Source: Acidovorax sp. SUPP3334 (GTDB lineage: Bacteria; Pseudomonadota; Gammaproteobacteria; Burkholderiales; Burkholderiaceae_C). Taken from it: a DNA stretch of 64,000 nt. The notes under the pieces were generated by a model that saw only the letters and a list, made by a program, of their open reading frames with translations, was not told the DNA's origin and did not search any database. Made by a program: the position numbers and the translations under genes. The stretch is taken from contig NZ_BQXQ01000022.1 of assembly GCF_030159055.1 (NCBI RefSeq), positions 1 through 64,000 on the forward strand. Reading direction: 5' to 3'. Positions 54,452 to 64,000 of this stretch are shown piece by piece; within the stretch, counting starts at the first letter, position 1; each line of letters starts with the position of its first letter.

Positions 54452-54783
54452 ATGGATCAGGCGGATTTCGTGCACATGGTCCGCATGAGCGGAGCATGCG
54501 AGCGCCGAGGACTCCAGCGCGTAACGGCGCAGTGTCGCCGCTTTCGCGGCCCTGGGCTATGCCTGGGTGGTGGGCTGCCTGCTGCTGGCGGCCGGGTGGC
54601 TGGCCTGGGTGGTGCCGCAACTGCTGCATGGCCGGTTTCGCATCGCGTACGTGTGGGTGGTGCTGGGCGCGGGCGGCCTGCCGTGGACCTGCCTGCGGGC
54701 GCTTTGGGTGCGCATCACGGCGGCCCACGCGCCCGGCCTGTTCGAAGCGCTGGAGCGCATCCGCGCCAAGGTCAAGGGGCCGA
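54452..54783 (+). pseudogene. M48-type membrane protease, N-terminal remnant with frameshift, stop and truncation
   Basis: ATG 54452 opens MDQADFVHMVRMS. One extra G near 54495 shifts the frame; the continuation reads EHASAEDSSA, then TAA where Tyr fits best, then RRSVAAFAALGYAWVVGCLL and a second membrane segment, LPWTCLRALWVRI, and LFEALERIRAKVKGP. This resembles the membrane part of M48-type proteases with chaperone-like function. The HExxH catalytic domain that should follow is absent: after about 54783 no M48 similarity is seen. The region from there to 55081 holds no recognisable gene. Confidence 0.55.
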
Positions 54784-55081
54784 CAGAGCTTTCGCGCTGC
54801 TGGATCGTGTGCAAGGCCCTGCGCGAGTTTCCACAGCGGCGGGCCTGCCTCGTCTTCGTCGAATTGCCCGGCCTGGACGATGACGATGACGGCCGCGCCA
54901 GCCTGTGCCGCTGGCTGGAGCGCCATCTGAGCCTGCCCGGCCCTGGCCCTTTGGGCAGGGGAGTCGCCCGCCCTGCAGGAGATCGAACGCTCGGCCTTCG
55001 CGCCGGTGCTGTCGCGGTAGCCGCAGACGGGCTCGGGCAGGGATCGGCGGGGCCAGGCGGCGCCAGTGGGACAATCGGGCG

Positions 55082-56404
55082 ATGCATCCCAAAGCCCTTC
55101 TGGACGCCTGCGCTGAACTCGTCAGGCTGACCTTGACCCTCGAACACCCCGCCGACGCGGTGGTGTCCCGTTTTTTCCGTGACCACCGCTCCCTCGGCCC
55201 GCGCGAGCGCGCCACCCTGGCCGAGACCGCCTACACCGTGCTGCGCAAGAAGCTGCTGTTCGAGCAGCTGGCCCGTTCGGGCAGCGGCCCGAAAGAGCGG
55301 CGCCTGGCGATTCTCGGCTTCGCCCACAGCCAGGACGAACAGGCCCGCCGCACGAATGGCGGCAATGCCGCCGGCGCGCGGGACTTTCTGCGCGGCGCGT
55401 TGAGCGATGTGGAAAAGAACTGGCTCGACCAGTGCGACGCCGTGCCGGCCGACGACTTGATGGAGCGGCACCGCCACAACCTGCCCGAATGGCTGGTCGC
55501 GCCGCTCAAGAGCCAACTGGGCGACGGCTTCTGGCCACTGGTGGACAGCCTCTCCCAAAGCGCGCCGCTCGATCTGCGCGTGAACGCCCTGCAGGACAAG
55601 CGTGCCGAGGTGCAAAAGGAACTGGCCAAGGCCGGCATCCGCGCGGTTTCAACCCCTTATTCGCCCTGGGGCTTGCGCGTGGAGGGCAAGCCCGCGCTCG
55701 CCAAGCTCGACGCCTTTACCTGCGGTGCCGTGGAGGTGCAGGACGAAGGCTCTCAGTTGCTCGCGCTGCTGCTGGACGCCAAGCGCGGCGAGATGGTGGT
55801 CGATTTCTGCGCGGGCGCCGGCGGCAAGACGCTGGCCATCGGCGCGTCGATGCGCAACACCGGGCGCCTGTATGCCTTCGACGTGTCGGCCCACCGGCTC
55901 GACGCGCTCAAGCCCCGGTTGGCGCGCAGCGGCCTGTCGAACGTGCACCCCGCCGCCATCGCGCACGAGCGCGATGACCGCATCAAGCGCCTTGCCGGCA
56001 AGATCGACCGCGTCCTGGTGGACGCACCGTGTTCCGGCCTGGGCACGCTGCGCCGCAACCCTGACCTGAAATGGCGCCAGACGCCCCAGGCCGTGCAGGA
56101 ACTGATCGCCAAGCAGACGGCGATTCTCGCCAGCGCCGCACGCCTGCTCAAGCCGGGCGGCCGGCTGGTGTATGCCACGTGCAGCGTGTTGCCGCAAGAG
56201 AATGAAGGCATCGCCGAGGCGTTCAGCGCGGCGCATGCCGACTTCGTCCCCGGCGACGCGGGCGAACTGCTCACGCAGCTCAAGGTGGAGCAGGCCCAAG
56301 CGCTGTGCAGCGGCATGGCCTCCGGCACTGGTTATCTGCGCCTTTGGCCCCATGTGCACCAGACCGATGGCTTTTTCGCCGCGGTCTGGACGCGCAAGCC
56401 CTGA
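55082..56404 (+). CDS. RsmB/NOP-family rRNA (cytosine-C5) methyltransferase
   Basis: 440 aa from ATG 55082. The N-terminal RNA-binding part (1-150) precedes the SAM-dependent domain: VVDFCAGAGGKTLAIGASM (motif I), DRVLVDAPCSGLGTLRRNPD (Pro-Cys motif) and GRLVYATCSVLPQENEG (Thr-Cys motif with the catalytic Cys). This is the RsmB/RsmF class, methylating C5 of cytosine in rRNA (or another RNA). The exact target is not resolvable from sequence alone. The gene is intact. Confidence 0.9.
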   Translation: MHPKALLDACAELVRLTLTLEHPADAVVSRFFRDHRSLGPRERATLAETAYTVLRKKLLFEQLARSGSGPKERRLAILGFAHSQDEQARRTNGGNAAGARDFLRGALSDVEKNWLDQCDAVPADDLMERHRHNLPEWLVAPLKSQLGDGFWPLVDSLSQSAPLDLRVNALQDKRAEVQKELAKAGIRAVSTPYSPWGLRVEGKPALAKLDAFTCGAVEVQDEGSQLLALLLDAKRGEMVVDFCAGAGGKTLAIGASMRNTGRLYAFDVSAHRLDALKPRLARSGLSNVHPAAIAHERDDRIKRLAGKIDRVLVDAPCSGLGTLRRNPDLKWRQTPQAVQELIAKQTAILASAARLLKPGGRLVYATCSVLPQENEGIAEAFSAAHADFVPGDAGELLTQLKVEQAQALCSGMASGTGYLRLWPHVHQTDGFFAAVWTRKP

Positions 56405-56547
56405 ACTTCGACCCGCCCGGAGCCTTCGCCCCAAGACACCTGTGGTGTCCTGGGTATGCGCGGCTTCGTGCCGATATCGCCTTTTAAAATCTGCCAGTTG
56501 CCCCGAACGGGGTGGCAATTCACTTTAGCTAGCGAAGGCTCTTCACC

Positions 56548-57762
56548 ATGTTGTTACCCGATTGGGCTGTTTTGAACGCCGCCATCGACTGGCTGGGCCA
56601 CGGCTTGTGGAACCTGAGCTGGTGGCAGGTGGTGCTGTACACCCTGTTCACCACGCACATCACCATCGCGGCGGTGACCATCTTCCTGCACCGCGCGCAG
56701 GCCCACCGATCGGTGGAACTCGGGGCCGTGCCTTCGCACTTCTTTCGCTTCTGGCTCTGGATCGGCACGGGCATGGTCACGCGCGAATGGGTGGCCATCC
56801 ACCGCAAGCACCATGCCAAGTGCGAGACCGAAGACGATCCGCACAGCCCGCAGACCCGGGGGCTGGACACGGTGATGTGGCGCGGCGCCGAGCTGTACCG
56901 TGCCGAGGCGAACAATGCCGAGACCGTGCGCAAGTTCGGCCACGGCACTCCCGACGACTGGATGGAGCGCAAAGTCTACAGCCGGTTCGCCTGGCAGGGC
57001 GTGGGCCTGATGCTGATCATCAACCTGGTGCTGTTCGGCGGCCTGGGCGCCACCGTGTGGGCGGTGCAGATGCTGTGGATTCCCTTCTGGGCGGCGGGCG
57101 TGGTCAACGGCATCGGCCACTTCTGGGGCTACCGCAATTTCGAGGCGCAGGACGCCAGCACCAACCTGGTTCCCTGGGGCCTGGTGATCGGTGGCGAAGA
57201 ACTGCACAACAACCACCACACCTATCCGACGGCCGCCAAGTTCTCGGTCAAGCCTTACGAGTTCGACATCGGCTGGATGTACATCAGCCTCATGCGCAGC
57301 GTGGGCTGGGCCACCGTCAAAAAGGTACCCCCGAAACTGCGGCTGGGCGCCGTCAAGCCGGTGGCTGACGAACACACGCTGGAGGCCCTCATCGCCAACC
57401 GCTACGAGGTGATGGCCGGCTACGCGCGCGGTGTGCGCCAGGCCTGCCGCGAAGAACTGGCTGCGCTCAAGGCCCGCAAGGCCGACGTGTCCGTGCTGCG
57501 CGCCGCGCGCCGCTGGGTGCACCGCGATGCCGAAAAGGTGCCTGCGCGCGCCAAGCCGCACCTGGCCCAGGCCCGCGAGGCCCATCCGGTACTGGACAAG
57601 ATGATCACCATGCGCGAAGAGCTGCGCCAGTTGTGGCTGAACACCTCGCAATCGCGCGAGCAGCTCACGGCGGACCTGCAAGCCTGGTGCCGGCGTGCCG
57701 AAGAAAGCGGCGTGACCGCGTTGCGTGAGTTCTCGCTGCGCCTGCGCGCGGCACAGGTCTGA
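56548..57762 (+). CDS. Acyl-CoA/fatty acid delta-9-type desaturase
   Basis: 404 aa membrane di-iron desaturase. The three histidine boxes are intact: HRAQAHR (box 1), HRKHH (box 2) and EELHNNHH (box 3). About four membrane segments are interleaved. It adds a double bond to saturated acyl chains of membrane lipids. The C-terminal 110 residues form a charged helical extension (REELRQLWLNTSQSREQLTA), as seen in beta-proteobacterial homologues. A 143-bp gap separates it from the rRNA methyltransferase gene. Confidence 0.92.
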   Translation: MLLPDWAVLNAAIDWLGHGLWNLSWWQVVLYTLFTTHITIAAVTIFLHRAQAHRSVELGAVPSHFFRFWLWIGTGMVTREWVAIHRKHHAKCETEDDPHSPQTRGLDTVMWRGAELYRAEANNAETVRKFGHGTPDDWMERKVYSRFAWQGVGLMLIINLVLFGGLGATVWAVQMLWIPFWAAGVVNGIGHFWGYRNFEAQDASTNLVPWGLVIGGEELHNNHHTYPTAAKFSVKPYEFDIGWMYISLMRSVGWATVKKVPPKLRLGAVKPVADEHTLEALIANRYEVMAGYARGVRQACREELAALKARKADVSVLRAARRWVHRDAEKVPARAKPHLAQAREAHPVLDKMITMREELRQLWLNTSQSREQLTADLQAWCRRAEESGVTALREFSLRLRAAQV

Positions 57763-57874
57763 GGTTGCCGGGCCCCAGGCCTTTGTGATCGGTTTCCGCC
57801 TGCCGCACTGACCGATCCGTTGGCTGAAGCGGGCAGGGCTTTTCGGCCGCTGCAGGATGCCCGCCCAGCAGGCC

Positions 57875-58285
57875 TCAATGGGCTGCGCCGACACGGCTTT
57901 CTGCGCTCGCCCTGTTTTCGCCCAACGTTCTGGTCCACCGGGCAGCCACCCAGGCCCAGGCATGCGCGAGGGCGCTGCGTTGGGGCGCAGCCTCCGTCAG
58001 CACGGCACGGGCCGCCGTAAGGCCGGGATTGTGCAGTCGCACCCAGGCAGCGCTGCCTCCCTGCGTCAACGTTTGTCCAGCCACCAGGCTTTGCCGGGCC
58101 GCATGCAGCACCTGCCCGCAGATCAGCGGGCCAAAGCCCAGCCGAAGATCGCCTTCCAGCGCCTGGAGCGTGCTGGCGGCAGGCAGGCACACCAGCACAT
58201 GCTGCCCGGGGGCGATGTCCAGCACCAAACGGCAGGCATTGGCAGAAGCGGAGGCGGGGCGGCGGGCGTGTGTCGTGGCGGTCAT
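57875..58285 (-). CDS. DUF2917-like small protein
   Basis: 136 aa from ATG 58285. It has a beta-rich pattern (LVLDIAPGQHVLVCLPAAST, then GGSAAWVRLHNPG) resembling DUF2917 proteins, which are usually encoded beside aminotransferase or transporter genes and have no known function. Identification is tentative. It is divergent from the MocR gene. Confidence 0.55.
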   Translation of the reverse strand: MTATTHARRPASASANACRLVLDIAPGQHVLVCLPAASTLQALEGDLRLGFGPLICGQVLHAARQSLVAGQTLTQGGSAAWVRLHNPGLTAARAVLTEAAPQRSALAHAWAWVAARWTRTLGENRASAESRVGAAH

Positions 58286-58508
58286 GGCGGACTCCTTCGG
58301 ATGAACGCCCAAGCGTAAGAAAAGCCGGCCCCGAAAGGCAGGTACACGCGGCTCGGGCGGCAGGTAGAACAGCCGCGATCGGCAGGGGCCTGTTATGGTT
58401 CGCCAGGTTCCATCCTGTATCTGTTCCGGTGCCATGCGCCGGGGCATGATGGGTCTCCCGCATGCCGCGCGCGGGCCTGGTGTGCGCGGGTTCTTTTGAT
58501 GCTGCGCC

Positions 58509-60011
58509 ATGCCCCGCTCCGCCGATACCCGAGAGACTCCTCTGTACCGCCAATTGGCGGCCCTTTATGTGCAGGCGATCGCCGCTGGCAGCCTGCGGCC
58601 CGGCATGCGCATGCCCTCCGTTCGCGAGCTGTGCCAGCGCCATCAGGTGAGCCTGACCACCGCGCTGCAGGTGCTGCGGCATCTCGAATCCCAGGGCGCC
58701 GTGGAGGCGCGCGAGCGCGTGGGCTACTTCGTGCGGGAGCCTGGCGGCGTGGTGCTGCCCGGGGCGCGCGAGCCCGAATTGCTCGAACCGCTGCCGGACG
58801 ATCCGGGCGTGTTTGCCGGCATCAACGAGCGCATTTCGATGTTCCTGGAAAAAGCCCGCCGCGCCGGACGCGTGCCGCTGGACCTGGGAAGCGCCATGCC
58901 GGCACCCAGCCTGTTCGACGCCCGGGCGCTGAACCGGTTGGCGCAAAGCCTGTTGCGCGAGCAGCCCGACATCCTGGTCTATGGGCCTTCCGCGCCCACC
59001 ACCCACCCGGAATTCCAGCAGGCGATGGCGCGCCATGCGCTCACCTTCGGCGTGTGCCTGTCGCCTGCCGACATCGGCGCCACCCACGGCAACTCCGAAG
59101 CCGTGACGCTGGCGCTCGACGCCATTGCCGAGCCCGGCGACGTGATCGCGGTGGAGTCGCCCACGTTCTTCGGCATCCTGCAGGCCATTCAGGTGCGCGG
59201 TCTTCGTGCGTTGGAGATTCCGTGCAGCCCGCACACCGGGATATCGCTGGAGGCGCTGGAATTGGCGGCGCGCAACGAGCCCCGCCTGAAAGGCGTGGTG
59301 GTCGTGCCCCACCTGCAGATGCCCCAGGGCAGTGTGATGCCCGACGCGCACAAGGAGCGCCTGGTTGCGCTGTGCGTGGAATACGGCCTGGCACTGATCG
59401 AAGACGACATCTATCGCGAGTTCGTCGAATCGCCCCGCGCGCTGCGCCCTGCCAAGGCCTGGGACAAGGTGGGCGATGCGGGCCAGGTCATCTATTGCGC
59501 CTCGCTCAGCAAGAGTTTTGCGCCTGGCCTTCGGCAGGGCTGGATGAGTGCGGGGCGCTGGCAGGCCCGGGTGCAGATGCTCAAGTTCGCACGCACGCGC
59601 AACATGCAGACGTGGTCCCAGTTGCTGGCCGCGCGCAGCGTGGATTCGCCGGCCTACGAGCGCCACATGCGGCGCATGCGCATCCAATTGCGGCAGCAGC
59701 GCGATCAGTCCGCACGCGCCGTGGCGAGGTACTTTCCTGTCGGCACGCGGCTGAGCTTGCCGCCGGGAGGCATCAGCCTGTGGCTGGAACTCCCGCCCGA
59801 CCTGTCCACCACGCGCCTGTACGACCAGGCCCTTCAGTGCGGCATCCGCATCGCGCCCGGGCCGATGTTCTCCAACACCGGGCGCTATGAGAACTTCTTG
59901 CGCCTGAGCTGCGGCATGCCGTTCACCCCTGAAGTGAAGGAGGCCTACCGCACGCTCGGCATGCTCATGGAGCGCCAGCGCGCAGAACTCCCGTTGCGCC
60001 GGGCTGCGTGA
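58509..60011 (+). CDS. MocR-type GntR/aminotransferase regulator
   Basis: 500 aa. The N-terminal GntR winged HTH (about 10-75: PGMRMPSVRELCQRHQVSLT) is joined to a fold-type I aminotransferase domain (about 100-480). The PLP-binding Lys is in ASLSKSFAPGLRQGW. Such proteins sense PLP or an amino compound and regulate a neighbouring gene. The divergent DUF2917-like gene is the nearest candidate target. A terminator follows at 60108-60142. Confidence 0.92.
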   Translation: MPRSADTRETPLYRQLAALYVQAIAAGSLRPGMRMPSVRELCQRHQVSLTTALQVLRHLESQGAVEARERVGYFVREPGGVVLPGAREPELLEPLPDDPGVFAGINERISMFLEKARRAGRVPLDLGSAMPAPSLFDARALNRLAQSLLREQPDILVYGPSAPTTHPEFQQAMARHALTFGVCLSPADIGATHGNSEAVTLALDAIAEPGDVIAVESPTFFGILQAIQVRGLRALEIPCSPHTGISLEALELAARNEPRLKGVVVVPHLQMPQGSVMPDAHKERLVALCVEYGLALIEDDIYREFVESPRALRPAKAWDKVGDAGQVIYCASLSKSFAPGLRQGWMSAGRWQARVQMLKFARTRNMQTWSQLLAARSVDSPAYERHMRRMRIQLRQQRDQSARAVARYFPVGTRLSLPPGGISLWLELPPDLSTTRLYDQALQCGIRIAPGPMFSNTGRYENFLRLSCGMPFTPEVKEAYRTLGMLMERQRAELPLRRAA

Positions 60012-60107
60012 TGTCGATGGGGCCGGTGTCCGTGCTGGCGGTGCGATAGGGCGCGGCATGAATTGCGCCAACCAGGGCGTGGACCGCTGCCGACAGCGAG
60101 CCGGCCA

Positions 60108-60142
60108 TAAAAAAACCGCCCGGGGTGAGCGGGCGGTTTTTT
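60108..60142. terminator. Bidirectional Rho-independent terminator
   Basis: AAAAAACCGCCCG-GGGTGAG-CGGGCGGTTTTTT, a 13-bp stem with A and T runs, between convergent MocR and rpmG genes, so it serves both. Confidence 0.92.
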
Positions 60143-60159
60143 GAAGGACCGAGGCTGAA

Positions 60160-60330
60160 TCACTTCAGCTTCATTTCCTTGTATTCGACGTGCTTGCGAG
60201 CTTTTGGATCAAATTTCATGATCAGCATCTTCTCGGGCATCGTCTTCTTGTTCTTGGTCGTGGTGTAGAAGTGGCCGGTACCCGCAGTGGATTCCAGCTT
60301 GATCTTGTCGCGTCCGCCTTTGCTTGCCAT
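60160..60330 (-). CDS. rpmG: 50S ribosomal protein L33
   Basis: 56 aa from ATG 60330: [40 protein letters not shown], and so on. Standard L33 without the zinc cysteines (Cys-free form). It follows rpmB by 11 bp in the usual rpmB-rpmG pair. GGAGA lies 5-9 nt before the ATG. Confidence 0.96.
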   Translation of the reverse strand: MASKGGRDKIKLESTAGTGHFYTTTKNKKTMPEKMLIMKFDPKARKHVEYKEMKLK

Positions 60331-60341
60331 GGTGCTTCTCC

Positions 60342-60575
60342 TTAAGCTTGGCCACGTGCGCGCAGGTCTGCGAGCACGGAGTCAATACCGTTCTTGTCGA
60401 TCAAACGCAGGCCGGCATTGGAAATGCGCAGACGAACCCAACGGTTTTCGCTCTCGACCCAGAAACGGCGGTATTGCAGGTTCGGCAGGAACCGGCGCTT
60501 GGTTTTGTTGTTGGCGTGGGAAACGTTGTTCCCAACCATCGGGCCTTTGCCCGTGACTTCACATACGCGTGCCAT
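60342..60575 (-). CDS. rpmB: 50S ribosomal protein L28
   Basis: 77 aa: [20 protein letters not shown], then [20 protein letters not shown], the conserved L28 sequence. First gene of rpmB-rpmG. Confidence 0.97.
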   Translation of the reverse strand: MARVCEVTGKGPMVGNNVSHANNKTKRRFLPNLQYRRFWVESENRWVRLRISNAGLRLIDKNGIDSVLADLRARGQA

Positions 60576-60710
60576 GAGGACACTCCAGTATTTTCAACGG
60601 CCTTCGAGCGGGTGCCCTGCGGATTCGCCAGCGAACGACGCCGTGGATCGCAAGGCCTGTCGTCGGCCTCACCTCGCCAGTTCAGGGTGGCGGTAACCCG
60701 ATCGCCTCAT

Positions 60711-60735
60711 AAAAGCGCCGGCGCAAGCCGGCCTT
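60711..60735 (-). terminator. Terminator downstream of trxB
   Basis: Minus-strand GCCGGCTTGCGCCGGC hairpin followed by a short T-run (CTTTTA), 40 nt beyond the trxB stop. Confidence 0.65.
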
Positions 60736-60772
60736 CAATTTCAGCAAAGCCGCAGATTATAGCCCGCTTTGT

Positions 60773-61834
<1,062 letters not shown>

Positions 61835-61951
61835 TCAATCGCGCCCATTGTAAGAAGCGATGAAAAGCCGGGCCTGGGAGGAGGGTGCTCTGCCGATGTT
61901 TCCGGTGCATGCCCCGCAATGCGCATCGGGTAAGCTTGGCCGCGCACTTTT

Positions 61952-64000
61952 ATGACCTATTCCCTCAATACCCTCAATGCTTCCTCCGCGGGCAAATCGC
62001 AGCCACGCAGCGGGGCAGCCCGTTTCGGCCACGAGATCAGCCTGGTAATCGGTCTCGTGGCGCTGGTTTTCTGGCTCCTGGCCCTCGCAACCTATTCAGG
62101 GCAGGACGCTGCCTGGTCCACCTCCGGCGTCGGCGACGGGCGCGTGATGGCCAACTGGGCTGGCCGCCTCGGGGCGTGGCTGGCGGACAGCAGCTATTTC
62201 GCGCTCGGCTTCTCGGTGTGGTGGTGCGTGGCAGCCGCCGTGCGTGCCTGGATCGCCTCTCTGGCGCGCTGGATGCGCGGCGGCGAAGACGCATCCGCCA
62301 ATGCGCACAGCCCGATGGTGCGCCGTGCCATGTTCTGGGGCGGCCTGGTGCTGCTGATGGCAGCCAGCACCGGACTGGAATGGTCGCGGCTGTACCGGCT
62401 GGAGTCTTTGTTGCCTGGCCACGCGGGCGGCGCGATCGGCTACATCACCGGGCCCGCCGGCGTGAAGTGGCTGGGTTTCACCGGCTCGGGGCTGGTGGGC
62501 GTGATTCTGGTGGTGGTGGGTGCGGCGCTGGTGTTCCGTTTTTCGTGGGGCCATGTGGCCGAGCGGCTCGGCGGACGCATCGACGCGCTGGTGCAGATGG
62601 GTCGCGCCAAGCGCGAAAAAGCCAAGGACTTGGCCGTCGGCAAGCGCGCCGCGCGGGAGCGTGAAGAGGTGGTGCTGGAAGAGCGCCACGAGGTCGAGCA
62701 GCACCACCCGCAGCCGGTGCAGATCATCGAGCCGGTGCTGTCCGATGTGCCGCAAAGCGCCCGCGTGGTGAAAGAGCGGCAAAAGCCCTTGTTCACCGAA
62801 ATGCCCGACAGCCGCCTGCCGCAGGTCGATTTGCTGGACGGCCCGCCCGCGCAGCGCCAGGAAACGGTCTCGCCCGAAACCCTGGAAATGACCAGCCGCC
62901 TGATCGAGAAAAAGTTGAAGGATTTCGGTGTGGAAGTGCGCGTGGTCGCTGCCATGCCGGGCCCGGTCATCACCCGCTACGAGATCGAGCCGGCCACGGG
63001 CGTCAAGGGCTCGCAGATCGTCGGTTTGGCCAAGGATCTGGCGCGCTCGCTGTCGCTGGTGTCCATCCGCGTGATCGAGACGATTCCGGGCAAGAACTTC
63101 ATGGCGCTGGAGCTGCCCAACGCCAAGCGCCAGTCGATCCGGCTGTCCGAGATCCTCGGGTCGCACGTGTACCACGAGGGCAAGAGCATGCTCACGATGG
63201 GCCTGGGCAAGGACATCGTGGGCAACCCCGTGGTGGCCGATCTGGCCAAGATGCCGCATGTGCTGGTGGCCGGCACCACCGGCTCGGGCAAGTCGGTGGG
63301 GATCAACGCCATGATCCTGTCGCTGCTCTACAAGGCCGAGGCGCGCGATGTGCGCCTGCTCATGATCGACCCCAAGATGCTGGAAATGTCGGTGTACGAA
63401 GGCATTCCGCACCTGCTGGCGCCCGTGGTCACCGATATGAAACAGGCGGCCCACGGCCTGAACTGGTGCGTGGCCGAAATGGAGCGCCGCTACAAGCTCA
63501 TGAGCAAGCTGGGCGTGCGCAACCTGGCCGGCTACAACGTGAAGATCGACGAGGCCAAGGCGCGCGAGGAGTTCATCTACAACCCTTTCAGCCTGACGCC
63601 CGAAGAGCCCGAACCGCTGCAGCGCCTGCCGCACATCGTGGTGGTGATCGACGAGCTGGCCGACCTGATGATGGTGGTGGGCAAGAAGATCGAAGAGCTG
63701 ATCGCCCGACTGGCGCAAAAGGCCCGCGCGGCCGGCATTCACCTGATCCTTGCCACGCAGCGCCCCAGCGTGGACGTGATCACCGGGCTGATCAAGGCGA
63801 ACATTCCCACGCGCATCGCCTTCCAGGTCAGCAGCAAGATCGACAGCCGCACCATCCTGGACCAGATGGGCGCCGAAGCCCTGCTGGGCATGGGCGACAT
63901 GCTCTACATGGCCAGCGGCACCGGCCTGCCCGTGCGCGTGCATGGCGCCTTCGTGTCCGACGAGGAAGTACACCGCGTGGTGAGCTACCTCAAGAGCCAT
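61952..64000 (+). CDS. ftsK: DNA translocase FtsK (3' end beyond the window)
   Basis: 683 codons are visible with no stop. About four membrane segments in the first 190 residues, a short linker, then the motor domain: Walker [20 protein letters not shown] and Walker [20 protein letters not shown], and [20 protein letters not shown]. The linker is short, typical of the beta-proteobacterial form. It pumps DNA at the septum during chromosome dimer resolution; the gamma domain binding KOPS lies outside the window. Confidence 0.96.
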   Translation, partial: MTYSLNTLNASSAGKSQPRSGAARFGHEISLVIGLVALVFWLLALATYSGQDAAWSTSGVGDGRVMANWAGRLGAWLADSSYFALGFSVWWCVAAAVRAWIASLARWMRGGEDASANAHSPMVRRAMFWGGLVLLMAASTGLEWSRLYRLESLLPGHAGGAIGYITGPAGVKWLGFTGSGLVGVILVVVGAALVFRFSWGHVAERLGGRIDALVQMGRAKREKAKDLAVGKRAAREREEVVLEERHEVEQHHPQPVQIIEPVLSDVPQSARVVKERQKPLFTEMPDSRLPQVDLLDGPPAQRQETVSPETLEMTSRLIEKKLKDFGVEVRVVAAMPGPVITRYEIEPATGVKGSQIVGLAKDLARSLSLVSIRVIETIPGKNFMALELPNAKRQSIRLSEILGSHVYHEGKSMLTMGLGKDIVGNPVVADLAKMPHVLVAGTTGSGKSVGINAMILSLLYKAEARDVRLLMIDPKMLEMSVYEGIPHLLAPVVTDMKQAAHGLNWCVAEMERRYKLMSKLGVRNLAGYNVKIDEAKAREEFIYNPFSLTPEEPEPLQRLPHIVVVIDELADLMMVVGKKIEELIARLAQKARAAGIHLILATQRPSVDVITGLIKANIPTRIAFQVSSKIDSRTILDQMGAEALLGMGDMLYMASGTGLPVRVHGAFVSDEEVHRVVSYLKSH

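Overview
The window is about 68% GC and densely coded. Its gene set and synteny fit a Comamonadaceae beta-proteobacterium, most likely a plant-associated Acidovorax/Paracidovorax-type strain. This is an inference from three things: the ribF-ileS-lspA order, the dispersed TGCTAT/ATAGC hairpin repeats typical of that family, and several genes under plant-inducible-promoter (PIP) boxes, the HrpX-type signal that controls type III effectors in Acidovorax, Xanthomonas and Ralstonia. No organism name can be proven from the window.

Layout. 1-3.3 kb: a VgrG (type VI secretion spike) cut by the window edge, a divergent SGNH hydrolase and an HDOD protein. 3.4-11.9 kb: dctA, then a complete urea ABC transporter (urtABCDE) whose urtD-urtE junction is split by a 618-bp imperfect palindrome. 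12-20.4 kb: a degenerate cyclase-PilZ protein, a small toxin/immunity-like locus (a frameshifted HYD1-type ADP-ribosyltransferase plus a 58-aa membrane protein missed by ordinary ORF calling), a haloacid dehalogenase, an MFS exporter, and a lipid/metal cluster (PAP2, DAG kinase, metallophosphoesterase, CorA). 20.5-31.5 kb: an orphan TRAP-type binding protein overlapping a GGDEF-EAL gene, an internally deleted EamA exporter, quinone oxidoreductase, NUDIX hydrolase, a small Ser-rich effector candidate, a LysR/BASS divergent pair and a Na/Pi cotransporter. 31.6-35.4 kb: an accessory pocket with two PIP-box genes (an unknown 435-aa protein with a duplicated helical module and a HopX/AvrPphE-like effector) flanking a chimeric LacI-phosphodiesterase pseudogene. 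35.4-51.9 kb: ribF-ileS-lspA, an HNH nuclease, a TRAP transporter operon (dctPQM), a TPR methyltransferase, a GH18 chitinase, a phytase-like lipoprotein, a paired acyl-CoA dehydrogenase, YceH and purN. 52-64 kb: a GAF-GGDEF cyclase, a third PIP-box gene, an M48 protease pseudogene, an rRNA m5C methyltransferase, a fatty acid desaturase, a MocR regulator, rpmB-rpmG, trxB and the 5' two thirds of ftsK.

The most notable material is the set of PIP-box genes. Three have a full TTCGB-N15-TTCGB box followed 30-32 nt later by a YANNNT -10 element, and a fourth has an imperfect box. Next are the repaired reading of the HYD1 toxin with its overlapping small membrane partner, the palindrome inside the urt operon with mirror-image base skew in its flanks, and a family of about 60-bp hairpin repeats, one copy of which has become part of an acyl-CoA dehydrogenase coding sequence. 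No tRNA, rRNA, CRISPR array or complete insertion sequence was seen.
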